A stretch of 64,000 bases of DNA from Actinocatenispora thailandica (GTDB lineage: Bacteria; Actinomycetota; Actinomycetes; Mycobacteriales; Micromonosporaceae), in assembly GCF_016865425.1 (NCBI RefSeq), contig NZ_AP023355.1, forward strand, positions 2,230,198-2,294,197, written 5' to 3'. The notes under the pieces were generated by a model. The model made no database searches. It worked only from the letters and a program-made list of their open reading frames with translations, and had not been told where the DNA came from. Positions 24,213 through 31,043 of this stretch are shown here, one piece after another. A program made the position numbers and the translations under genes. Within the stretch, counting starts at the first letter, position 1. Every line of letters starts with the position of its first letter.

Positions 24213-25417
24213 CGCAGCTCCTCGGTTGCGGCACGGGTGGCGGCCTCGACCGCCGCGGCCTGCTGGGTGGCGGCCTCGACCGCCGCGGTGTCGACCGTGA
24301 TGCCCAGGCCGGGTCCGGTCGGTACCGCGAAGCCGGTGGGGCCGCCGGTGATCGGTTCGGTCAGGATCCGGTTGGCCATCGGCACGGTGCCCGGTTGGTA
24401 CTCGAAGGCCGGCAGTGACTCGACCGCGGCGGCGACGTGGATGCCGGCGGCGAGCGCCACTCCGAGCCCGACCGAGTGGTGCGGCGCGGTCGGGATGTGG
24501 TGCGCGGCGGCCAGCCCCACGATGTTCATCGCCTCGGTGATCCCGGTCCGGGCGACGTCCGGCTGGCACAGGTCGACCGCGCGCCGGGCCAGCCAGTCAC
24601 CGAACTCGTACCTGTTGCGCAGCGCCTCGCCGACCGCCACCGGGGTGACCAGGTCGGCGGCCAGCTCGGCGTGCGCGGTGACGTCCTCGGGTGCGAGCGG
24701 CGCCTCCAGGAACCAGCCGCCGCGCTCGTCCAGCCCGCGGCCGAGGCGCTGCGCGTCGGCGAGGTCGTACGCCCAGTGCGCGTCGATGGCGACCCGCAGG
24801 TCGGGGTGTACGGCGGCGACCGCGTCGAAGGTGGCGAGGTCGGCGGCGACCCCGTACCCCAGTGCCAGCTTGACGTGCCGCACTCCCTGGTCGACCCACT
24901 CGCGGGCGAGCTCGGCGCGCTGCTCGTCGGTGGGTCGGGGCAGGCCGGAGACGTAGCTGGGCACGTGCTCCCGGTACGCCCCGCCGAGCAGCGCGTGCAC
25001 CGGCCGCCCGGTGAGCTGCCCGGTGAGGTCCCACAGTGCGATGTCGACCGCGGCGAGCGCGTCGGCCTGGTGGCCGACCAGGTGCCCGCGCTCCCGCATT
25101 AGCCCGGACATCATCGTCCACAGTGGACGAACTCGGGTCGGGTCCCGGCCGAGCAGGGCGGGCGCGAGCAGCCGGTCGATCGCGGCGGCGACGATCTGCG
25201 GCCCGACCGGGGCGAGTGCCTCGCCCCAGCCCGTGGCGCCCTCGTCGGTGTCGACGCGCACCAGCACCGTCTCGAAGTGCCGCGAGTACAGGCTGCGCCA
25301 GGGCGGACGGGTGAAGTAGTCGTCGCCGGCCGGATGGGCGCCGTCGGGCAAGGCGCCCAGGTAGGCCTCGCGACCGGTGAGTCGAAGCGGGTAGGCCCGC
25401 ACCGCGCTGATCCTCAT
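24209..25417 (-). CDS. Enolase-superfamily (mandelate racemase-like) sugar acid dehydratase
   Basis: A 402-residue protein with the MR/MLE-type capping domain and (beta/alpha)7 barrel. Likely active-site positions are Lys in HVKLALGYG (about 180), Asp in AIDAHWAYD (about 206), Glu in EAPLAPED (about 233), Glu in VGEALRNR (about 257) and His in APHHSVGLG (about 314). The second Lys of a KxK motif is Ala here. It probably dehydrates an aldonate to the 2-keto-3-deoxy acid used by the adjacent aldolase. The last ~25 residues are an Ala-rich repeat. ATG 25417 (MRISAVRAYP) is the natural start; it diverges from the IclR gene across a palindromic operator. The substrate sugar is not known. Confidence 0.87.
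   Translation of the reverse strand: MRISAVRAYPLRLTGREAYLGALPDGAHPAGDDYFTRPPWRSLYSRHFETVLVRVDTDEGATGWGEALAPVGPQIVAAAIDRLLAPALLGRDPTRVRPLWTMMSGLMRERGHLVGHQADALAAVDIALWDLTGQLTGRPVHALLGGAYREHVPSYVSGLPRPTDEQRAELAREWVDQGVRHVKLALGYGVAADLATFDAVAAVHPDLRVAIDAHWAYDLADAQRLGRGLDERGGWFLEAPLAPEDVTAHAELAADLVTPVAVGEALRNRYEFGDWLARRAVDLCQPDVARTGITEAMNIVGLAAAHHIPTAPHHSVGLGVALAAGIHVAAAVESLPAFEYQPGTVPMANRILTEPITGGPTGFAVPTGPGLGITVDTAAVEAATQQAAAVEAATRAATEELR
24235..24288. repeat. Two 24-bp direct repeats in the 3' end of the dehydratase gene
   Basis: 24235-24258 and 24265-24288 are identical, 6 bases apart, and encode a duplicated AVEAAT-containing segment in the C-terminal tail. Confidence 0.85.
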
Positions 25418-25443
25418 GCGGTACCGGCCGAAGAATGGTTGAC

Positions 25444-25484
25444 GGCTTGCAACATGAGGTTTATGTTTCCACATATTGCAAGCC
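25444..25484. promoter_or_regulatory. IclR-type palindromic operator in divergent promoter region
   Basis: GGCTTGCAACATG (25444-25456) and CATATTGCAAGCC (25472-25484) are inverted repeats with one mismatch around a 15-base AT-rich centre. The element fills the 86-base gap between the divergent dehydratase and IclR genes and is far more AT-rich than the surroundings. Confidence 0.75.
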
Positions 25485-25503
25485 AGTTACAAGAGAGGGC
25501 GCC

Positions 25504-26301
25504 GTGGCGACCGAAGTTGGCAACAATCAGTCCGTGGAGCGGGCCTTCGCCGTGCTCTCGGCGTTCACCGGGGGGCAGCCCGAGCTGCGGGTCTCCGATG
25601 TCGCCAAGCGCGCTGGCCTCGGGCTGTCCACCGCGTCCCGGCTGCTGACCACGTTGGAGTCGGTCGGCGCGGTCGAGCGCGACCCGGTCTCCGGGCTGTA
25701 CCGGCTGGGCCTGGACCTGGTCACCTACGCCGGCATCGCGCTCAACCAGAACCGGGTGCACCGGGCCGCCCGCCAGCTGTCCCAGGAACTCGCCGCCCGG
25801 CTCGGCCTCGGCGCGAACGTCGCGGTGCGGCGCGGCGACACGCTCTGCTACCTGCTCAACTTCGAGGGCGCGAAGGCCCGACGCAACTCGGTGCTGATCG
25901 GGGCGCACAACCCGCTGCACGCCACCGGGCTGGGCAAGTGCCTGCTGTCCGGGCTGAGCCCGGCGCAGCGGCGCGAGCTGCTGCCGGCCGACCAGCTCGT
26001 CGGCTACACCCCGCACACGCTCACCGACCATCAGCGCCTCGACGCGGAGCTCGACCAGCTCGCCGCGCACGGCTACACGAAGGAGGTCGAGGAGCTGGCG
26101 TTCAGCCGGGCCTGCGTGGCGGCACCGATCCGGGACCAGGCCGGCGAGGTGGTCGCCGCGCTGTCGGTGTCCGGCCCGCTGTCGGCGATCGATCTGCCGC
26201 AGCGCGAGGACGAGCTGTCCCGCGCCGTCGTGGAGACCGCCGACTCCATCAGCATCGCCCTCGGCTACGCCGGGCCGCACGCCGCGGGAGCCAGCGCATG
26301 A
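25504..26301 (+). CDS. IclR family transcriptional regulator
   Basis: A 265-residue regulator. The N-terminal winged helix-turn-helix (SVERAFAVLSAF, LRVSDVAKRAGLGLSTASRLLTTLESVGAV) is followed by the IclR effector domain: LYRLGLDL, ANVAVRRGDTLCYL, NPLHATGLGKCLLSGL, GYTKEVEE and AAPIRDQAGEVVAALSVSGP. It probably senses the sugar or sugar acid and binds the palindrome just upstream, controlling both its own operon and the divergent catabolic genes. GTG 25504 is chosen because AGAGAGG precedes it and it yields the normal N-terminus; codons upstream in this frame lie within the operator. Its stop overlaps a 13-codon ORF leading to the ABC permease. Confidence 0.93.
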   Translation: MATEVGNNQSVERAFAVLSAFTGGQPELRVSDVAKRAGLGLSTASRLLTTLESVGAVERDPVSGLYRLGLDLVTYAGIALNQNRVHRAARQLSQELAARLGLGANVAVRRGDTLCYLLNFEGAKARRNSVLIGAHNPLHATGLGKCLLSGLSPAQRRELLPADQLVGYTPHTLTDHQRLDAELDQLAAHGYTKEVEELAFSRACVAAPIRDQAGEVVAALSVSGPLSAIDLPQREDELSRAVVETADSISIALGYAGPHAAGASA

Positions 26302-26339
26302 CGACCGCCGACGCGGGCCGCACCGCGGGGGCGGCATGA
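26298..26339 (+). CDS. 13-codon bridging mini-ORF (putative)
   Basis: ATG 26298 overlaps the IclR stop (ATGA), and its own TGA at 26337-26339 overlaps the permease ATG 26336. It would encode MTTADAGRTAGAA. It may only serve to carry ribosomes from one gene to the next; there is no sign that the peptide itself matters. Confidence 0.4.
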   Translation: MTTADAGRTAGAA

Positions 26340-27241
26340 GTACCGTGAGCCGGTTCCGGCGCGAGCGCGGGGATCGGCTGTCCAACGGGATGGTCGGGTT
26401 CCTGCTGACCGTGCCGGCACTGCTGCTGCTCGGTGGGGTGGTCTGCTACCCGCTGGTCTCCGGCCTGGTGACCAGCCTCTACAAGCAGAGCCTGGTGCTG
26501 CCCGGCCGGTCGTTCGTCGGCCTGGACAACTTCCGGTCGGTGCTGTCCGGCGACTTCTGGCCGGCGCTCGGGCACACGCTGGTGTTCACCATCGGTACCA
26601 CGGCGGCGTCGTTCCTGCTCGGTTTCGGCCTGGCGCTGGCGCTCGACGTCGGCCTGCGCGGCCGGGCGGTACTGCGGGGCCTGTTCCTGTTCCCGTGGGT
26701 GCTGCCCAGCGTCGTGGTCTCGTTCCTGTGGCTGTGGATCTTCAACGCGAACTACGGCGTGCTCAACGGCGTGCTGATGAAGCTGCACCTGATCGGCGAC
26801 CCGGTCGCCTGGCTGGGTCAGCCCGGGACGGCGATGCTCGCGGTGATCGTGGCGAAGACCTGGAACAGCTTCCCGTGGATGATGGTGATGCTGCTGGCCG
26901 GGCTGCAGACGGTGCCGCGCGACCTGCACGAGGTCGCCGCGCTGGACGGCGCTGGCGCGGTGCGCCGGTTCCGGGCGGTGACCCTGCCGCACCTGCGGCC
27001 GATGATCGGCATGGTGCTGCTGCTGGAGATGATCTGGAACTTCCAGCACTTCGACACGATCTACGTGATGACCGGTGGCGGTCCGGCGGGTGCCACCACC
27101 ACCTTCGCGGTCTCGGTGTACGACACCGCGTTCAAGGGGTTCGACCTGGGCAGTGCCGGTGCGATCGGCGCGCTGTGGATGTTGATCCTCAGCGTCCTGG
27201 TGGTCGGCTACGTCTGGCTCTCGGAAAGGCGGTCGGCATGA
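26336..27241 (+). CDS. ABC sugar importer permease, MalF/UgpA type (CUT1)
   Basis: A 301-residue inner-membrane permease with six predicted TM helices beginning MVGFLLTVPALLLLGGVVCYPL. The cytoplasmic EAA loop, which contacts the ATPase, is HEVAALDGAGAVRRFRAVTLPHL at about residues 200-222. It pairs with the second permease at 27321 and the lipoprotein at 28252 to import an oligosaccharide. No ATP-binding gene is present; in actinobacteria such CUT1 systems generally borrow a shared MsiK-type ATPase. ATG 26336 is coupled to the preceding mini-ORF; no independent SD is obvious. Confidence 0.93.
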   Translation: MSTVSRFRRERGDRLSNGMVGFLLTVPALLLLGGVVCYPLVSGLVTSLYKQSLVLPGRSFVGLDNFRSVLSGDFWPALGHTLVFTIGTTAASFLLGFGLALALDVGLRGRAVLRGLFLFPWVLPSVVVSFLWLWIFNANYGVLNGVLMKLHLIGDPVAWLGQPGTAMLAVIVAKTWNSFPWMMVMLLAGLQTVPRDLHEVAALDGAGAVRRFRAVTLPHLRPMIGMVLLLEMIWNFQHFDTIYVMTGGGPAGATTTFAVSVYDTAFKGFDLGSAGAIGALWMLILSVLVVGYVWLSERRSA

Positions 27242-27324
27242 ACCCGGCTCCCGGGTACCCGTCGCGGTGCGCGGCTCGATCGCGGGCACTCGACACCGTG
27301 CGCACTTCGGAGGTGTCCCGATGA
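27238..27324 (+). CDS. 28-codon bridging mini-ORF (putative)
   Basis: ATG 27238 overlaps the first permease stop, and its TGA at 27322-27324 overlaps ATG 27321 of the second permease. This is the same architecture as at 26298. The second permease also has its own SD (CGGAGG at 27308), so the mini-ORF is not strictly needed. Confidence 0.35.
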   Translation: MNPAPGYPSRCAARSRALDTVRTSEVSR

Positions 27325-28214
27325 CGGTGGCGACCGCGACGCCGCAGCGCGCGGCGACGAGCAAGGTGGCGGCCGGCGCGGCGCGGCGGCGCGGCCGGGG
27401 AGGTCGCGTCGGTGCGGTGGTCGCGATCGTGGTGATCGGCTGCTTCGGCCTGCTCCCGGTGTACTGGCTGCTGGTGACCGCGTTCAGCCCGACCGGCGAC
27501 GTGTTCGCGTTCCCGCCGCACCTGGTGCCCCGGCACCTGACGCTGTCGCACTTCGACAACCTGCTGCACACCCCGAAGCTGCTGCGCTACCTGCTCAACA
27601 GCGTGCTGGTGTCGCTGATCACCGCCGCGCTGTCGGTGCTCGTCTCCGCCTACTGCGGCTACTCGTTCTCCAAGTTCCGCTACGCCGGCCGCCGGTCGTT
27701 GATGTACCTGGTACTCGCCTCGCAGATGTTCCCGCAGGCGCTGCTGCTGATCACGATCTACCTGGTGTTCAGCGCGACCGGGCTGCTCAACAGCTATCTC
27801 GCGCTGGTGCTGTCGTTCACCACGTTCACCCTGCCGCTGTGCATCTGGATGCTGAAGGGGTTCTTCGACACCATTCCCGACGAGCTGATCGAGGCCGCCC
27901 GGGTGGACGGCGCGCCCACCCGGACGATCATCCACCGGATCATGATGCCGATCGCGGCACCGGGCCTGATCGCGGCCGGCCTGTTCGCGTTCATTCGCGG
28001 CTGGAACGACTTCATCTTCGCGCTCACCCTGGCCGGGCCGGACCGGCAGACGTTGCCGCCCGGGTTGGTCAACACCTATGTCGGCGAGTTCCAGACCGCC
28101 TGGCCGGACCTGATGGCCGCGTCGCTGGTGACCTCGCTCCCCGTCGTCATCGCCTTCGTCGTACTGCAACGCCACCTCGTCGCGGGTCTGGCCAGCGGTG
28201 CGGTGAAGGGCTAA
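27321..28214 (+). CDS. ABC sugar importer permease, MalG/UgpE type (CUT1)
   Basis: A 297-residue permease with six TM helices. An N-terminal basic cytoplasmic stretch (ARRRGRGGRVG) precedes the first TM helix (VVAIVVIGCFGLLPVYWLLV). The EAA loop LIEAARVDGAPTRTIIHRIMMPIAAPG is at about residue 195. FAFIRGWNDFIFALTL is typical of MalG proteins. GGAGG lies 8 bases before ATG 27321. It is the second half of the translocation pore with the upstream permease. Confidence 0.93.
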   Translation: MTVATATPQRAATSKVAAGAARRRGRGGRVGAVVAIVVIGCFGLLPVYWLLVTAFSPTGDVFAFPPHLVPRHLTLSHFDNLLHTPKLLRYLLNSVLVSLITAALSVLVSAYCGYSFSKFRYAGRRSLMYLVLASQMFPQALLLITIYLVFSATGLLNSYLALVLSFTTFTLPLCIWMLKGFFDTIPDELIEAARVDGAPTRTIIHRIMMPIAAPGLIAAGLFAFIRGWNDFIFALTLAGPDRQTLPPGLVNTYVGEFQTAWPDLMAASLVTSLPVVIAFVVLQRHLVAGLASGAVKG

Positions 28215-28251
28215 GAGGCCCGGTGGGCCTCCGACCGAAAGAGAAGAAGCC

Positions 28252-29556
28252 ATGTCCCAGACCACCCCGTCCCTGACCCGGCGCGGCGTGCTCGGCGCGG
28301 TCGGCGCCGGCGCCCTGGCCCTGACCGGCGCCGCCGCGTGCGCCCCGTCCGCCGGCGGTACCGGCAAGGCGCAGAGCGTCTCCGACGACGGCGTCAAGAA
28401 CTTCACGTTCACCGGCTGGTCACTCAACGAGGCGTCGACCAAGAAGGCGCTCGGCGACATCGTCGCCGGCTACCAGAAGTCGTCCGGCGCGAAGATCAAG
28501 ACGGTGTCGTACCCGTACAACGACTACCTCAACCAGCTGCTGCTGCAGGTACGGGGCGGCAACGCCACCGGCGCCGCGCAGTGCGACGCGGCCTGGCTCG
28601 CCACCCTGAAGGCGACCGGCAAGCTCACCGACCTGACCAGGACCGCGGCGGGCGCCGGCTACACCGACGCGGCGCTGGGGCTGGGCAAGGTCGGCGGCGT
28701 GCAGTACGGCCTGCCGTGGACGGCCGGCGCGATCGGCATGGTGGGCAACCAGCAGCTGTTCGACAAGGCCGGGATCAAGAAGATCCCGACCACGGTGGAC
28801 GATTTCGAGGCGATGCTGGAGTCGCTGAAGGCGCTCGGCAACGGGATCGTGCCGTACGCGGCGATGACCAAGGTCGACCAGCTCAAGGACATCATCCCGT
28901 GGATGTGGACGTTCGGCAGCCCGGTGGTGCAGAACGACAAGGTGACCGTCGGGGACGACGGCAGCATCGAGGCCGTCACCTGGTACAAGAAGCTCTACGA
29001 CAAGAAGCTGATCGCGCCGGCGCTGGACCGGTTCGACGCCCGCGCGCTGTTCGGCCAGGGCAAGGTCGGGGTGTACGAGGACGCCCCGGTCGGCCGCGGT
29101 GCCGTGGTGGCGGCGGCGAAGAACAAGGACATCGAGAAGCAGCTGGTGCCGTTCGCCCGGCCGGTCGCCCACGCCGGTGACGAGCCGATCGCGTTCGCCT
29201 GGGGCGGGGTGCTGGTCGTGCTGGCGGGCAAGGGGTCCGGCGCGGCGGCGAAGTTCGCCCGCAGCGTCACCGCGGACACCGCCACCCAGGCCACCTACTT
29301 CGCCAAGACCGGCAACCCGCCGACCACCGGCAAGGCGCTCGCCGATCCGAAGGTCGCCAGCGACACGTTCATCAGCCAGTTCAGCAAGCGGGTCACCCCC
29401 ACCGCCCGCACCGACCCGTTCTGGGCCTACCCGCAGTACGCGCAGATCGAGCAGGCGCTCGCCACCCAGGTCCAGGCGGTGCTGACCGGTAAGTCCAGCC
29501 CGAAGCAGGCCATGTCCGACGCGCGGGAGGCGATGCAGAAGCTCGTCACGAGCTGA
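28252..29556 (+). CDS. ABC sugar-binding lipoprotein (CUT1 solute-binding protein)
   Basis: A 434-residue extracellular binding protein. The signal has a twin-arginine TRRGVLGAVGAG core and a lipobox (ALTGAAAC, Cys near residue 26), so it is a Tat-exported lipoprotein. The mature part is an extracellular solute-binding type 1 fold (FTFTGWSLNE, NATGAAQCDAAWLATL, YGLPWTAGAIGMVGN, FAWGGVLVVLAGK). The ligand is presumably an oligosaccharide released by the GH16 enzyme downstream. AAGAGAAGAAG precedes ATG 28252, 37 bases after the permease stop. Confidence 0.93.
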   Translation: MSQTTPSLTRRGVLGAVGAGALALTGAAACAPSAGGTGKAQSVSDDGVKNFTFTGWSLNEASTKKALGDIVAGYQKSSGAKIKTVSYPYNDYLNQLLLQVRGGNATGAAQCDAAWLATLKATGKLTDLTRTAAGAGYTDAALGLGKVGGVQYGLPWTAGAIGMVGNQQLFDKAGIKKIPTTVDDFEAMLESLKALGNGIVPYAAMTKVDQLKDIIPWMWTFGSPVVQNDKVTVGDDGSIEAVTWYKKLYDKKLIAPALDRFDARALFGQGKVGVYEDAPVGRGAVVAAAKNKDIEKQLVPFARPVAHAGDEPIAFAWGGVLVVLAGKGSGAAAKFARSVTADTATQATYFAKTGNPPTTGKALADPKVASDTFISQFSKRVTPTARTDPFWAYPQYAQIEQALATQVQAVLTGKSSPKQAMSDAREAMQKLVTS

Positions 29557-29633
29557 CCCACCGGGGCCGAACCGGCGCCGCCCACGACACCGCCCGGGGC
29601 GTGGCCGTGGCCCCGTGACCCGACCGGCGGGCG

Positions 29634-29712
29634 CCCCGCCGCCCCGCCGGCGGCCCCGGCGGGGGCCGAGGTACCCCGCCGCCCCGCCGGCTGACCCGGC
29701 GGGGCCGAGGTG
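29634..29712. repeat. Two 40-bp imperfect tandem repeats each able to form a hairpin
   Basis: Units 29634-29673 and 29674-29712 begin CCCCGCCGCCCCGCCGG and each contains CCCCGCCGG / CCGGCGGGG arms. They lie in the 284-base gap after the binding-protein gene and may act as serial terminators or RNA-stabilising structures that separate importer from enzyme expression. Confidence 0.75.
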
Positions 29713-29729
29713 CCCCGCTCCGACTCGAC

Positions 29730-29757
29730 GGCCGGGCGCCGCAACCGGCGCCCGGCC
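29730..29757. terminator. 12-bp stem hairpin upstream of the GH16 gene
   Basis: 29730-29741 and 29746-29757 are perfectly complementary around a 4-base CAAC loop. No T-tract follows. It is probably the transcription end of the importer operon. Confidence 0.65.
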
Positions 29758-29840
29758 GGCGGGCGCGCGACCGCGCCCGGTCTCGGCGACAGTGCACGCA
29801 ACGACTGGCAAGACTTCTCCCACCCCCCGGAGGTCGTCCC

Positions 29841-31040
29841 ATGTCCAGAAGGTTCAACGCACTCGCGGTGGCCGCGGCTGCCGCCATCGTCGGCGCGTCG
29901 CTCGCGGCGCCCGCCGCCGCACGGCAGCAGGTCGCACCACCGTCCGGCGCCCGCCCGGAGGTCACCACCCCGGCCGGGGACGGGTACACCCTGGCGTTCG
30001 ACGACGAGTTCGACGGGTCCACAGTGGACACCACGAGGTGGAACTTCCGCACCGACCAGAAGGCCAAGAGTGCCCAGCTGGCCCGCAACGTGTCCGAGGG
30101 CGGCGGCGTGCTGTCGATCGCGCTGAAGAAGGAACAGTACGGCAGCTACGCCTACACCGCCGGCGGCGTGGTCAGCAAGCAGCCGTTCCGGTACGGATAC
30201 TACGAGACGCGGGCGAAGACGCCGGTCGGCGCGGGCTGGCACACCTCGTTCTGGGCGATGGCCGGCGACGGCACGGACACCTACACGCCGCGGCGGCGCA
30301 CCGAGATCGACCAGTTCGAGATCAACTCCAGCGCGCCGCAGAACATCAGCCAGGGCGTGATCGCCTGGCGGGCCGACGGCAGTTCCACCAGCATCGGGCG
30401 CAGGACGGCGCAGCCCGGGTTCGACACCTCGGCCGGCTGGCACACCTACGGCTTCGACTGGACCGAGGACCGGGTCGCCTTCTACGTGGACGGCACGCTG
30501 ACCGACACCGCGACCTACCCGCCGAGTGCGGACACGCACGACTACCTCAACATCTGGCTGACCTCGATCGGGTACGAGACGGTCGACGAGACGAAGCTGC
30601 CGGCCACCGCCCAGTTCGACTACGTGCGCTACTACCAGAAGGACTACTACGTCGACAACGACACCCCGGCCAGCTACGGCTACAGCGAGAACGGCGCCTG
30701 GAACGACAGCACGCTGCCCGGCTTCACCGTCGGCAACACCAGCCGCTGGTCCGCGGCGCCGGGGGCGAGCGCGACCTGGCGGCCGAACCTGCGTGCCGCC
30801 GGCCACTACCAGGTCTACGTCTACCGCACCGTCTATCCGGGCAGCGACACCGACTCCCGGCTCGACGTGGTGCACGGCGGCACCACCACGACCACCCACC
30901 TGAACTACACCACCGGGACGACCGGCTGGGTGTCGCTCGGCGCGTGGGACTTCCCGGCCGGCACCGGTTCGTCGGTGACGCTGACCCGGGGCAACGGCAA
31001 CGCCCGCGCCGACGCCGTCAAGTTCGTCCGGGAGGTGTGA
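29841..31040 (+). CDS. Secreted GH16 glycoside hydrolase with golvesin-like C-terminal domain
   Basis: A 399-residue exported enzyme. Signal peptide residues 1-27 (ALAVAAAAAIVGASLAAPAAA) lead into a GH16 jelly roll at about 45-270. The catalytic ExDxxE motif is TEIDQFEIN (nucleophile and acid/base Glu at about 154 and 159); GWHTYGFDWTEDRVAFYVDG is typical. After YYQKDYYVDND a ~125-residue golvesin-like beta-sandwich (YGYSENGAWNDS, GHYQVYVYR, ADAVKFVREV) follows, probably carbohydrate-binding. GH16 enzymes are endo-acting on beta-glucans, galactans and related polymers; EIDQFE with the following Asn-Ser-Ser does not tell the substrate. ATG 29841 has GGAGG 12 bases upstream. Three bases separate it from the next gene. 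Confidence 0.9.
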   Translation: MSRRFNALAVAAAAAIVGASLAAPAAARQQVAPPSGARPEVTTPAGDGYTLAFDDEFDGSTVDTTRWNFRTDQKAKSAQLARNVSEGGGVLSIALKKEQYGSYAYTAGGVVSKQPFRYGYYETRAKTPVGAGWHTSFWAMAGDGTDTYTPRRRTEIDQFEINSSAPQNISQGVIAWRADGSSTSIGRRTAQPGFDTSAGWHTYGFDWTEDRVAFYVDGTLTDTATYPPSADTHDYLNIWLTSIGYETVDETKLPATAQFDYVRYYQKDYYVDNDTPASYGYSENGAWNDSTLPGFTVGNTSRWSAAPGASATWRPNLRAAGHYQVYVYRTVYPGSDTDSRLDVVHGGTTTTTHLNYTTGTTGWVSLGAWDFPAGTGSSVTLTRGNGNARADAVKFVREV

Positions 31041-31043
31041 GCG

